Source of the DNA: Litorimonas sp964565335
GTDB lineage: Bacteria > Pseudomonadota > Alphaproteobacteria > Caulobacterales > Maricaulaceae
Length of the DNA: 64,000 nucleotides
Assembly (NCBI GenBank): GCA_964565335.1
Contig: CAZMEN010000006.1
Span: forward strand, 1-64,000
Reading direction: 5' to 3'
In this document: positions 1 to 9,111 of the stretch, in pieces
Layout of the letters: every line of letters starts with the position of its first letter
How positions within the stretch are numbered: position 1 is the first letter of the stretch
Program-made: the position numbers and the translations under genes
Notes under the pieces: model-generated
What the model was told of the DNA's origin: nothing
Database searches by the model: none
The model's input: only the letters and a program-made list of their open reading frames with translations

Positions 1-221
1 TCCTCACCGAAGCGTCTGTTCAAGGTAAAGAAGACATGCTCGAAGGCTTGAAAGAAAACGTCATTGTGGGTCGTTTGATCCCGGCGGGTACGGGCGGTAA
101 TCTCCGTAAGTATCAGAAGCTGGCGAATGACCGCGACGAGAAATTCCTCGCCGACAAAGCCGCCGCCGCGCCTCAATTGGAAGAATTCCCAAGTGAGATT
201 GAAGGCGACGCTGCCGAGTAA
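1..221 (+). CDS. rpoC: RNA polymerase beta' subunit, C-terminal end (partial)
   Basis: This is the last 72 codons of the beta' subunit of DNA-directed RNA polymerase; the 5' part lies outside the window. The reading frame enters at base 3 and ends in TAA at 219-221. The typical C-terminal segment is visible: LTEASVQGK, followed by GLKENVIVGRLIPAGTG and an acidic tail rich in Glu and Ala. This stretch is near-invariant in bacterial RpoC and packs near the subunit's C-terminal helix. A strong intrinsic terminator follows directly, so the rpo operon ends here. Confidence 0.96.
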   Translation, partial: LTEASVQGKEDMLEGLKENVIVGRLIPAGTGGNLRKYQKLANDRDEKFLADKAAAAPQLEEFPSEIEGDAAE

Positions 222-240
222 GGCTAAGTTCATAAGACAA

Positions 241-276
241 GAAAAAGCCGCTTTCAAAATGAGAGCGGCTTTTTTA
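241..276 (+). terminator. Intrinsic terminator after rpoC
   Basis: An A-rich 5' arm runs into GCCGCTTTC, followed by a 5-base loop (aaaat) and GAGAGCGGC, then a run of six T. All arm positions pair if one G-U pair is allowed. It sits 20 bases after the rpoC stop and 31 bases before the end of the convergent gene. Confidence 0.9.
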
Positions 277-306
277 TTGGGTCAAAATTAAAGGCTAGAA
301 AGAGGT

Positions 307-2877
307 TTACTCCTCCAAACTCTTCATCAATCTCACGAGTTGGATGAATTCAGCGCGGTAGCCGTGTTTGTCTTCGCCCTTTGCGCCGCTCGCCAATTCA
401 ATCGTGTCTTCATAACTAAAGTCCGACACTTGCGTTTGCCCGCGCAGTTTTTGTCCGACGGCTGCGAGTGCGGCGGCAAAGCGTACATCATCACTGGCGC
501 GTTTCAGGCTACGTTCCTGCTTTTGACTAATGGGGAAAGTTTGCAGGGTGCTTGAGTCCGAGTTGGGTAGCTTGTGCCGAATTTTGACAAAAGCAAATTC
601 ATTAGAGCCACTCTTCGTTTTAAAACCCTCTTTCACATAACGTAGGGGATCAAAAACTTTAGCTGGGGAGTCCACAGGCGTGAGTTCATAAATCGCCGTA
701 ACGCTATGCCCCGCCCCAATATCGCCGGCGTCGACTTTATCATTATTAAAATCTTCGCGTTTCAGGGAACGAGTTTCATATCCAATAAGACGGTATTCGG
801 AAATCGTCGCAGGATTAAATTCAACCTGAATTTTGACGTCCTTAGCGATGGTGATGAGCGCGCTACCGGCTTCATTGGCAAGAACCTTGTTTGCCTCTGA
901 CAATGTATCAATGTAAGCGGTAGTGCCATTTCCGTTCTGCGCAATGGATTGCATCAGCTGGTCATTGTAATTTTCGTTTCCAAAACCGAGAACAGAGAGG
1001 AAGACACCCGTTTCGCGTTTCTCCTTGATAAAGGTTTTCATCTCTTCTGGTGAGGAGAAGCCAATATTAAAGTCACCATCTGTTGCCAGAATGATTCTGT
1101 TCACGCCGTCGTCTTTGAAATTCTCTTCGGCCTTTTGATAGGCAAGGGCGAGGCCTTCCGCGCCTGCGGTGGACCCGCCCGCTCGCAAGCGGTCAAGGGC
1201 TGACTTAATCGCTTTTTTATCGCTGGCGGGGGTAGGCTCTAATACTGTTCCTGCGCGCCCGGCATATGTCACAATAGAAACGGTGTCGTCCTCATCTAGA
1301 GTATTCAAGAGGAGCTTAAAGCTATTAATAAGCAAAGGGAGTTTATTCGCTTGGTTCATGGACCCCGACGTATCAATCAAGAAAACGAGATTGCTTTGCG
1401 GCCTGTCTTTAGTAGGCGGGACATAGCCTTTAATCCCGATATGCATGAGCTTCGTGTCCGCGTTCCAAGGGGTTGGCGTAACCGTCACATTGGCCTTGAA
1501 AGGCTCGTTTGGTGATGTCGGAGCCGCATAATCATAAGGGAAATAATTGATCATTTCCTCAAGCCGGATGGTACCAGCGGGAGGGATTTGTCCTCGGTTC
1601 AAAGACGTTCGTAAGAAAGAGTAAGACGACGTATCGACATCGACCGAGAAGGTCGAGACCGGGCTTTCATCCACAGAGGTGACAGGGTTGGACTCGTAGT
1701 TTTCAAATTGGTTACGATTAATGGGGGCTTGAGCGGCGACAAAATCTTCCGGCGTCAAAACAACGGTTTCCATAACGGTTTCATATTGCACTGGCGAGGA
1801 GACGATTTCTGTATAAGCCTCTTGTACAACAAAAGTTTTGGTAACGGTTTTATAACTTCCATTTTCTGTCTTCACTTGGACGGACACATCTTTTGTGACG
1901 GCAGGAACTAACCGTTCAGTGACACTGGCCGGTGTGCTGATGACGCGGCGTGGGACTTGTACAGTCAAGGCGGCGCTCGGAACAGGCGCCGCATAATTGA
2001 GGGTCGGGAGGGCCTTGGAGTCTGCCGCTAAATCCGAATGATTACCCCGATTGCGAATCCTAGCACGTGGATCAAGTGCAATTTTTTGGCTCTCAAATTC
2101 TGCAACGGGACTGCCCTGGGTTTTTATTTGTGACAATAAGCCGTCGACGGAGGTTATACCCTGTGACGACGGGGCTTGCAGAGCCGGAGGCACTGTCTCC
2201 GTTTTTAAAACGCTTGAGGAACCATCCGCCTCGATTTGAACCGTCTCTCTTACAATTTCATAGACAGGCGGTACGGTCACCAGTTCAGTGGTTGCTTCTT
2301 GGACGATGATGGGGGCCTGCATGGTTTTAAAACTACCATCGGCTTGTTTAACACGACGTGTTTCCATTTTGGTGACGGAGGGGATAATACGCTCAACCGT
2401 TCTTGCCGGAGTTTTAGCCACTCGTCTTTCAAGCGTTACGATATTGGACTTAACGGAGGTTTGACCGTCAGTGTCCAGACTAATAATGGGCGCGCCGTCT
2501 TCAGACCGAGGAAAATCCTGAAAAGGATTGGATTGAAATACAACGAAACAAGCGATGAAGGCGGCCATGCAACTCCCCCCCATCATCGCTGTTCTGGGTT
2601 TAATATCGAAAATATGGCTGAGTTTTGTCATCGCGGTTTGTCCTAAGGTTAGCGCGCGCTCAACATGAGCGCTCCGACCTGTAGGATGTGGGTCAATCGA
2701 CAATCCTTGGGATGTTTGTGATAATTTCTCCGCTGATATTGTTTTTTCAACTGCCTTATCGGGCGTAAATTCCGTATCAAACGCGGCCATAGCGGCGGCC
2801 ATGCCGCCTTTGCGAGATGGGTCGGAGGGTTTCATATTTTTCAATTCACTTGCCATTTTGTCTAAATCGTCGCTCAT
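307..2877 (-). CDS. von Willebrand A-domain membrane protein with DUF3520-type C-terminus (YfbK-like)
   Basis: An 856-residue protein. The first ~90 residues look cytoplasmic and are followed by one membrane segment at about 95-113. Two copies of a ~85-residue module follow; both carry a TPA..TER.[IV]P.VTK start and a [IV]VQEA.TE[LI]V core. The vWA domain has a MIDAS motif (FLIDTSGSM at about 500) and TDGDFNIG. The C-terminal ~200 residues resemble DUF3520 of YfbK-like proteins. I chose the ATG at 2877: its ATGA overlaps the TGA stop of the upstream sigma gene and AGGAGG lies 7 bases ahead. Upstream in-frame ATGs would start inside the sigma gene. Translational coupling to an ECF sigma factor, with a cytoplasmic N-terminus and a single membrane span, is compatible with an anti-sigma or sensor role; that role is inference. 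Confidence 0.85.
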   Translation of the reverse strand: MSDDLDKMASELKNMKPSDPSRKGGMAAAMAAFDTEFTPDKAVEKTISAEKLSQTSQGLSIDPHPTGRSAHVERALTLGQTAMTKLSHIFDIKPRTAMMGGSCMAAFIACFVVFQSNPFQDFPRSEDGAPIISLDTDGQTSVKSNIVTLERRVAKTPARTVERIIPSVTKMETRRVKQADGSFKTMQAPIIVQEATTELVTVPPVYEIVRETVQIEADGSSSVLKTETVPPALQAPSSQGITSVDGLLSQIKTQGSPVAEFESQKIALDPRARIRNRGNHSDLAADSKALPTLNYAAPVPSAALTVQVPRRVISTPASVTERLVPAVTKDVSVQVKTENGSYKTVTKTFVVQEAYTEIVSSPVQYETVMETVVLTPEDFVAAQAPINRNQFENYESNPVTSVDESPVSTFSVDVDTSSYSFLRTSLNRGQIPPAGTIRLEEMINYFPYDYAAPTSPNEPFKANVTVTPTPWNADTKLMHIGIKGYVPPTKDRPQSNLVFLIDTSGSMNQANKLPLLINSFKLLLNTLDEDDTVSIVTYAGRAGTVLEPTPASDKKAIKSALDRLRAGGSTAGAEGLALAYQKAEENFKDDGVNRIILATDGDFNIGFSSPEEMKTFIKEKRETGVFLSVLGFGNENYNDQLMQSIAQNGNGTTAYIDTLSEANKVLANEAGSALITIAKDVKIQVEFNPATISEYRLIGYETRSLKREDFNNDKVDAGDIGAGHSVTAIYELTPVDSPAKVFDPLRYVKEGFKTKSGSNEFAFVKIRHKLPNSDSSTLQTFPISQKQERSLKRASDDVRFAAALAAVGQKLRGQTQVSDFSYEDTIELASGAKGEDKHGYRAEFIQLVRLMKSLEE

Positions 2878-3436
2878 GCCCATGCCTCCTTTCCTCTGTT
2901 GTCGTTTCCCGATGCGAGTGTTTTCAATCGCTTTCGGATTTCGCTCATACGCCAAGCCACCGTACCTTCTGCTACGCCCAGAACATCGGCGGCTTGGGCA
3001 AAATTCATATCCTGACCGAGTGTCAAAGCCGCAGTTTCGCGCAAATCATCCGAGAGTGTATCGAGCGCCATTTGTAGCCAAGATAACCTTTTTGCTGTAT
3101 CAGCGGCATCGCCTTCAGAGAGCGTTCTCATCTCCGCATAGCCTGCCGTATTACGGGCTTGCGAAGACGAGCGCCTGATGGAGTCTTTGGCCGCGTTTAC
3201 CGCGATGCGGTGTAACCAACTCGTCAATTTGGCATCCCCGCGCCAAGTTCGTAGTTTTTTGGGTAAGGCCGCCCATATTTCCTGAGTAATGTCCTCAGCA
3301 TCGCTTTGGTGACATAAGACACTGTAAACACCCGGAAAACGCGATCATAATGACGGTCAAGCAGTTCCCGAAAGGCCGCCGCATTGCCTGCAGCAGCTTG
3401 TGAGGCAAGCGCTTCATCACTAGTTTTCATTGTCAT
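2874..3436 (-). pseudogene. ECF-type RNA polymerase sigma factor, frameshifted
   Basis: Two overlapping frames together make one ECF sigma factor. The N-terminal frame (from 3436) gives sigma region 2.1 (DEALASQAAAGN, then FRELLDRHYDRVFRV) and then turns into nonsense ending at 3224. The other frame, read from about 3329, continues exactly where needed with VYSVLCHQSDAEDITQEIW, WRGDAKLTSWLHRIAVNAA and a region 4 helix-turn-helix (FAQAADVLGVAEGTVAWRM). Restoring one base near 3329-3331 rebuilds a ~187-residue protein. No long homopolymer marks the site. Because the rest of the frame, the ribosome site of the next gene and the ATGA coupling are intact, a sequencing or assembly error is as likely as a true mutation. 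If real, the downstream vWA gene would lose its coupled sigma partner. Confidence 0.85.
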
Positions 3437-3657
3437 ACTATCCGTAAGACGTATCTCAATTGGCTATCCTTGGAAATAATTTAAATTTTTTTGATTTTAT
3501 ATGAGGGGGCGTTATTCGGATTGCTTGCATTCTCATTCCCCATCGACTGTACTAGCCGGAATAATATGTTGATTTCCTCATCAGCCTTACGCATCAGAGC
3601 GAAAATATTGCGCCCAGGCCAATGTGGACCTTCGCGGCTAATCAGAGAGTAATTATT

Positions 3658-4932
3658 ATGAAAGACGCAACACTCGGAATTCACGCGGGTTACGAGACAG
3701 ACTCAACAACAAAATCTGTGGCTGTGCCGATTTATCAAACGGTCGCTTATGAATTTGACAGCGCGCAACATGGTGCAGACTTGTTTAATCTTGCTGTCCC
3801 CGGGAACATTTATACCCGTATAATGAACCCTACCAATGATGTCCTTGAAAAACGCGTTGCGGAAATGGAAGGGGGCATTGCAGGCTTGGCTCTAAGCGCC
3901 GGGAGTTCGGCCATTCAATATGCCATTTTGACAATTGCTGATATGGGCAGCAATATAGTAACGACGCCAATGCTTTACGGCGGGACTTATACGCTTTTCC
4001 GCCATATGTTCCCAAGCCTAGGCATTGATTGCCGTTTTGCTGAAAATGACAGCGCAGAAGCGATTGAAGCTCTCATTGATGAGAATACGCGTGCCGTATA
4101 TTGCGAGAGTATTGGCAACCCTGCCGGTAATATCGTCGATATCGAAGCCCTAGCAAAAGTTGCACATAAGCACGGCGTGCCGCTTATCGTTGATAATACG
4201 GTGGCAACGCCTTGTTTGATTAAGCCGATTGAATATGGCGCCGATATCATCGTGCATTCTTTGACCAAATATATTGGCGGTCACGGCAATTCGCTGGGTG
4301 GTATGATTGTCGATAGCGGTAAATTTGATTGGGTGGCCAATAAAGATCGCTTTAAAATGCTGAATGAGCCAGAACCCGCTTATCATGGCGTGGTTTATAC
4401 TGAGGCGATGGGACCGGCTGCTTTTATTGGACGCGCGCGCACTGTTCCTCTCCGAAATACCGGAGCCGTATTGTCACCCATGAATGCGTTCTTAATCTTG
4501 CAGGGCTTGGAAACATTGAGCCTGCGGATGGAGCGTCATACAGAAAACGCTCTTGCTGTCGCCAAGTATTTAGAAAACCATAAGGCCGTCGAATGGGTTA
4601 GCTATGGTGGGCTTGAAAACTCTGAATATCATGAACTCGCTCAGAAATATACGGATGGAAGGCCATCAGCGCTATTGTCCTTTGGCATTGAAGGCGGGTT
4701 TGAAGCCGGCGAAAAATTCTATGACAGTTTGAAGCTGTTCAAACGTTTGGTGAATATCGGTGATGCCAAGTCGCTAGCGGCGCATCCGGCCTCAACGACC
4801 CACCGTCAACTGACTGAAGAGGAATTAAAAGGCGCAGGGGTAACCCCCGAAATGATCCGTCTGTGTGTTGGCATCGAACACATCGACGACATCATAGCCG
4901 ATTTGGAACAGGCTCTCTCGGCGTCTACTTAA
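3658..4932 (+). CDS. metY: O-acetylhomoserine sulfhydrylase (MetY family, PLP-dependent)
   Basis: A 424-residue PLP enzyme of the Cys/Met metabolism family that makes homocysteine from O-acetylhomoserine and sulfide. The start is the ATG giving MKDATLGIHAG, the usual N-terminus; an in-frame ATG 36 bases upstream adds a non-conserved stretch. Motifs include the YTRIMNPT segment, LSAGSSAIQYA, the D of VDNTVATP and the PLP lysine in VHSLTKYIGGHG (about K204). The C-terminus ends with the family pattern RLCVGIEHIDDIIADLEQAL. It is transcribed away from the sigma gene and stands alone before dnaG. The 221-base leader was inspected for a SAM riboswitch; none was convincing. Confidence 0.93.
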   Translation: MKDATLGIHAGYETDSTTKSVAVPIYQTVAYEFDSAQHGADLFNLAVPGNIYTRIMNPTNDVLEKRVAEMEGGIAGLALSAGSSAIQYAILTIADMGSNIVTTPMLYGGTYTLFRHMFPSLGIDCRFAENDSAEAIEALIDENTRAVYCESIGNPAGNIVDIEALAKVAHKHGVPLIVDNTVATPCLIKPIEYGADIIVHSLTKYIGGHGNSLGGMIVDSGKFDWVANKDRFKMLNEPEPAYHGVVYTEAMGPAAFIGRARTVPLRNTGAVLSPMNAFLILQGLETLSLRMERHTENALAVAKYLENHKAVEWVSYGGLENSEYHELAQKYTDGRPSALLSFGIEGGFEAGEKFYDSLKLFKRLVNIGDAKSLAAHPASTTHRQLTEEELKGAGVTPEMIRLCVGIEHIDDIIADLEQALSAST

Positions 4933-4951
4933 ATCAGTTTACACATTCGAG

Positions 4952-4972
4952 ACTCGCATCAAAGCGAGTTTC
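4952..4972 (+). terminator. Possible weak hairpin after metY
   Basis: ACTCGC and GCGAGT pair around a 6-base loop, followed by TTTC rather than a T run. It lies between metY and dnaG, 17 bases before the dnaG start, so it could be a leaky terminator or part of the dnaG leader. Confidence 0.3.
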
Positions 4973-4988
4973 GCCCTATCTGTAATAA

Positions 4989-6800
4989 ATGCAGTTCGGC
5001 GAAGCATTTTTGGATGAGATAAAGGCGCGGGTTCGCCCGTCTGATGTTGTCGGCCGGCATGTTAAATTGAAGCGTCAGGGCCGAGAGTTTGCAGGCTTGT
5101 CTCCTTTCACCAGTGAGAAAACACCCAGCTTTTTTGTCAATGACGAAAAGGGGTTTTATCACTGTTTTTCTTCTGGCAAGCACGGTGATGCCATTTCCTT
5201 TTTAATGGAAGTGGAGGGGCTCAGTTTTCCAGAGGCAGTCGAAAAATTGGCCGATATGGCGGGTATGGAAATGCCCAAAGCGGACCCACAAGCAGAGGCG
5301 CGTGCCGCGCGCAATAAAGAAACCATATCTTGGATGGTGCGCGCGCAGGAATTCTTTGAAAAATGCCTCTATCGCCAAGTGGGCGAAACTGCGCGAGAAT
5401 ATTTGACGGGGCGTGGCCTTTCCAAAACTGCCGCGCAATATTTCGGTATGGGCTTTGCGCCCAACGATTTCTCGGCCTTAAAATCTGAGCTTATCCAACA
5501 GGGGGCGACAGAGAAACAGCTTGTTGAAGCCGGATTGATAATAGAATCAGATGATAAGTCTCGCGATAGTTGGGATCGTTTTCGGGATCGTATCATGTTT
5601 CCCATTCATGACAGTCGAGGGCGTTTGGTCGCTTTTGGCGGGCGCGCTATGGATAAGGAGGCGAAAGCAAAATATTTGAACTCGCCTGAAACGCCCGTTT
5701 TTTCAAAATCTAAACTCCTTTATAATTACCATCGAGCGCGAAAAGCTCTGTCCAACCCGAAAAATAGTGGGCGCGGTTTGATTGTCGCTGAAGGCTATAT
5801 GGATGTGATTGCTTTGGCGCGTGCGGGGTTCGAACATGCCGTTGCCCCAATGGGCACTGCGTTAACCGAAGAGCAGTTAGAATTGCTTTGGCGGGCCGGG
5901 CCAGAACCTATTCTATGTTTTGATGGAGACAAAGCGGGGCTCCGGGCAGCCTACCGATCCATTGAACGAGCCTTGCCTCTTTTAAAGCCGGGGCAGTCTT
6001 TAAGATTTGCTCTATTACCTGACGGTCAAGACCCCGATGATTTGATCCGACAAGAGGGTCCGCCCGCAATCCAGAGGGTCTTGGATAGTGCCTTGCCATT
6101 GATTGATATGCTTTGGAGACGCGAGCAGGAGAAAGAGCCGCTCGACACACCTGAACAAAAAGCGGGTTTAAAGTCTCGCCTCTATGCTGCGCTCAATGAA
6201 ATTGAACAAGCGGATGTTAAGGCGCTTTACAAAACAGAGTTGCTCGCGCGTTTCGACGAGGCCTATGGCTGGCGCGCTAGTCGCCGCTCTTCAGCGCCGC
6301 AAGAGACCAAAGCAGATAAGTCCGCTATGAAACGCGATGCCGCTGTGCTAGCGAAGAATCGCCGGCGTGAGAGAGCCCTAATTGGCGGGATTTTGCTGTT
6401 TCCTGAGCTTTTATTACAGGTGGATGAAGTGCTTTTCGAGCTTCCGCTCTCTGATCCGGAATGTATTCGCCTGCAGCGCAGCTTTTTGTCCTATTGGCGG
6501 GTTACAAAAGCGGTTGAAATCAATGCGCTAAACACCCATATATCAAATGAGGGACTGGAGGGATCGCGTAAAAGCCTCCTTCGGGACCGCATGTTAATAA
6601 CAGCAGCCATGGGCGGATCGACTTCGGATTTGGATACACGCACAGCACTCTGGCAAGAAGAGGCTAACGCTCTGATCGAGCAACACCAAACCAGCGACGA
6701 AACACATGGAACACGCTTACGAATGGCTGACACTATTCGTGAGAACAACTCGGAGGCGCTTCGGCGCTTAATGCGAGCGGCCAAGTCAGACACGGACTAG
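4989..6800 (+). CDS. dnaG: DNA primase DnaG
   Basis: A 603-residue replication primase that synthesises RNA primers at the fork. The N-terminus (FLDEIKARV, then DVVGRHVKLKRQGREF) is the CHC2-type domain. Three of the four usual zinc ligands are replaced: the pattern reads GLSPFTSEKTPSF (Ser38, Thr41) and YHCFSSGKHGD (Cys59 kept, Ser62). The catalytic TOPRIM core is intact, with EGYMDVIALARAG (Glu about 268) and FDGDKAGLRAA (about 311-318), then LPDGQDPDDLI. The C-terminal ~150 residues are the helicase-binding region. The start is the ATG giving MQFGEAFLDEI, the family's usual N-terminus. It lies immediately upstream of rpoD, a conserved pairing in alphaproteobacteria. Confidence 0.95.
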   Translation: MQFGEAFLDEIKARVRPSDVVGRHVKLKRQGREFAGLSPFTSEKTPSFFVNDEKGFYHCFSSGKHGDAISFLMEVEGLSFPEAVEKLADMAGMEMPKADPQAEARAARNKETISWMVRAQEFFEKCLYRQVGETAREYLTGRGLSKTAAQYFGMGFAPNDFSALKSELIQQGATEKQLVEAGLIIESDDKSRDSWDRFRDRIMFPIHDSRGRLVAFGGRAMDKEAKAKYLNSPETPVFSKSKLLYNYHRARKALSNPKNSGRGLIVAEGYMDVIALARAGFEHAVAPMGTALTEEQLELLWRAGPEPILCFDGDKAGLRAAYRSIERALPLLKPGQSLRFALLPDGQDPDDLIRQEGPPAIQRVLDSALPLIDMLWRREQEKEPLDTPEQKAGLKSRLYAALNEIEQADVKALYKTELLARFDEAYGWRASRRSSAPQETKADKSAMKRDAAVLAKNRRRERALIGGILLFPELLLQVDEVLFELPLSDPECIRLQRSFLSYWRVTKAVEINALNTHISNEGLEGSRKSLLRDRMLITAAMGGSTSDLDTRTALWQEEANALIEQHQTSDETHGTRLRMADTIRENNSEALRRLMRAAKSDTD

Positions 6801-6908
6801 GACGCGAGTGAAGATATTTGCCGGACGTTAGGCGCTTAACGTGCGGCTGAATTTGTTTTAAGGCACGAGCCATCACCCCTCGTATCTTAATATTGGAAAG
6901 GTGCCTTT

Positions 6909-8981
6909 ATGGCCGGCACAGCCACCCCGACGAAAAAAAGTAAGAAACCTACGAAAGCCGCTTCGGAAGAAGAGGTCAAAACAGACGTGGAAGCACCAGC
7001 ACCAGTCAAACCCGGCAAACGCCTCGATATGGACCATATCGATGTGAAGCGGATGATTGCCAAGGCAAAGACCAATTCAGGCCTCTTGCCGATTGATGAG
7101 TTACGTAAACATATCGATATGGACGGCATATCCGCCGACGAAATTGAAGTTGTGTTGGCGGCACTCTCCGAGCTTGGTATTTCTGTTTATGATGACAAAG
7201 AAGAACCGACCATCGGGTCTAAAACCTTGGCACGGGCCGAAACAACTACGGTCAAAGGCGGCAACTCCAAGGAAGAGCTCGATAGAACAGATGACCCTGT
7301 GCGTATGTATTTACGCGAAATGGGCGTGGTTGAACTTCTGTCCCGCGAAGGCGAAATTGCCATCGCGAAACGCATAGAAGCGGGCCGCGATACAATGATT
7401 AAAGGCCTGTGCGAAAGCGCATTGACCTTTGAAGCGATTATGATCTGGCGTGAGGAATTGGCTGAAGGCGAAATCCTTTTGCGCGATATTATTGATCTGG
7501 ACGGCACTTATAATCAATCTATCGGCAATATTCAGGAAGACCGCTCTCAAGCCGCTGTGCGCCGTGAGAAAATCGAAAAGGGCGAAATAGAAGCGACAGA
7601 AGACGATGATCTCTCGCAACCCGTTCATCCGCCGCGTGTCAAAACTGTTGAGCGCAATTATAAGCCCGGTGAAAAACAAATCGACGATGACGAAGAAGAT
7701 GAGGATGATAAAACAAACCTCTCGATGGCGTCTATGGAAGCCGCACTGCGTGATGATATCATGGAGAAGCTGGACCGGATTTCTGCCAATTTTGGTCGTT
7801 TCCAAAAACTACAAGCCATGCTCATCAAGGCTCGCCTGACGGGTAAGAAGATGCGTAAGCCGCAGGCCGAAGAATATGACGCTCTGCAAGAAGAAATTAT
7901 TGAAGAGATTAAATCGCTTCAACTAAACAATGCCCGTATTGAGGCTTTGATTGATCAGCTATATGCAATTAATCGCCGCTTTATCAGTCTTGAAGGTCGC
8001 TTGATGCGTCTGGCCGATGGTAATGGCGTGCCGCGTCAAGAATTCCTCCAAGCCTATTTAGGTTCAGAACTCAACCCGGCTTGGGTCGATGAATTGGAAG
8101 GCAAATCAGAGGCGTGGGATCGTTTCCTCAAACGCGAAAAGACGTCGATTGAGAAGTTGCGTGCCGAAATCGGTGGTTTAGCCCAGGAAACTGGTGTGCC
8201 AGTTGATGAGTTCCGCCGCATTGTTCAGACCGTGCAAAAAGGCGAGCGTGAAGCACGTCAGGCTAAGAAAGAAATGGTTGAGGCCAATCTACGTCTCGTT
8301 ATTTCGATTGCCAAAAAATATACCAATCGTGGCCTGCAATTCCTCGACCTTATACAGGAAGGTAATATCGGCCTCATGAAAGCGGTTGATAAGTTTGAAT
8401 ATCGCCGCGGTTACAAGTTCTCGACCTATGCGACATGGTGGATTCGTCAGGCAATCACGCGGTCAATCGCAGACCAGGCCCGAACCATCCGTATTCCGGT
8501 ACATATGATTGAGACGATCAACAAAATTGTTCGAACGTCTCGCCAGATTTTGCATGAAATTGGCCGCGAGCCGACACCCGAGGAATTAGCTGCCAAACTC
8601 TCTATGCCACTCGAAAAAGTGCGTAAGGTCATGAAAATTGCCAAAGAGCCGATTTCTCTGGAAACACCGATCGGTGACGAGGAAGACAGTCAGTTGGGTG
8701 ACTTTATCGAAGACAGCAATGCTATCTTGCCGATCGAGGCCGCTATTCAATCAAACCTACGGGAAACGACAACGCGCGTTCTGGCGTCTCTTACACCGCG
8801 CGAAGAACGTGTCCTGCGGATGCGTTTTGGCATCGGCATGAACACCGACCACACTTTGGAAGAAGTTGGTCAGCAGTTCTCGGTCACACGCGAGCGTATT
8901 CGCCAGATTGAAGCGAAAGCTCTGCGGAAGCTGAAACATCCAAGCCGAAGCCGGAAACTCCGAAGTTTCTTGGATCAGTAA
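6909..8981 (+). CDS. rpoD: Primary sigma factor sigma-70 (RpoD)
   Basis: The 690-residue housekeeping sigma factor. In order: a Lys-rich N-terminal tail; region 1.1 (about 40-100); region 1.2 (DDPVRMYLREMG); a long acidic non-conserved insert including a DDDEEDEDD run; regions 2.1-2.4 from about 455 (EANLRLVISIAKKYTNRG, FSTYATWWIRQAITRSI); region 3; and region 4 with RERIRQIEAKALRKLKHP before the C-terminus. GGAAAGG lies a few bases ahead of the ATG. It is followed at once by a strong terminator. The length is usual for alphaproteobacterial RpoD. Confidence 0.97.
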   Translation: MAGTATPTKKSKKPTKAASEEEVKTDVEAPAPVKPGKRLDMDHIDVKRMIAKAKTNSGLLPIDELRKHIDMDGISADEIEVVLAALSELGISVYDDKEEPTIGSKTLARAETTTVKGGNSKEELDRTDDPVRMYLREMGVVELLSREGEIAIAKRIEAGRDTMIKGLCESALTFEAIMIWREELAEGEILLRDIIDLDGTYNQSIGNIQEDRSQAAVRREKIEKGEIEATEDDDLSQPVHPPRVKTVERNYKPGEKQIDDDEEDEDDKTNLSMASMEAALRDDIMEKLDRISANFGRFQKLQAMLIKARLTGKKMRKPQAEEYDALQEEIIEEIKSLQLNNARIEALIDQLYAINRRFISLEGRLMRLADGNGVPRQEFLQAYLGSELNPAWVDELEGKSEAWDRFLKREKTSIEKLRAEIGGLAQETGVPVDEFRRIVQTVQKGEREARQAKKEMVEANLRLVISIAKKYTNRGLQFLDLIQEGNIGLMKAVDKFEYRRGYKFSTYATWWIRQAITRSIADQARTIRIPVHMIETINKIVRTSRQILHEIGREPTPEELAAKLSMPLEKVRKVMKIAKEPISLETPIGDEEDSQLGDFIEDSNAILPIEAAIQSNLRETTTRVLASLTPREERVLRMRFGIGMNTDHTLEEVGQQFSVTRERIRQIEAKALRKLKHPSRSRKLRSFLDQ

Positions 8982-8987
8982 TTTTCT

Positions 8988-9017
8988 AAAAAAGCCGCTT
9001 CGAAGCGGCTTTTTTTA
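8988..9017 (+). terminator. Intrinsic terminator after rpoD
   Basis: AAAAGCCGCTTCGAAGCGGCTTTT is self-complementary about a short TCGA centre and continues into a seven-T run. It begins 7 bases after the rpoD stop. Confidence 0.92.
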
Positions 9018-9111
9018 TAGAAATTTCCTTTGTCAGGTCATGTCTTCGAGAGTTAGTCTTTTCTGTTGCGTCGTGAGTCTTGCTCCTTAGACTAACTCTA
9101 TAGGGAGCGTT

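Noticed and set aside
2236..2646. A 136-codon open frame on the plus strand inside the vWA gene
   Set aside because: Antisense shadow of a well-supported coding frame; no ribosome site and no protein-like pattern.
2878..2955. N-terminal extension of the vWA protein
   Set aside because: It lies in the sigma gene's coding sequence; the ATG at 2877 has a better-placed AGGAGG and an ATGA overlap.
3437..3657. Possible SAM-type riboswitch ahead of metY
   Set aside because: Conserved SAM-II or SAM/SAH core elements could not be matched with confidence; a covariance search would decide.
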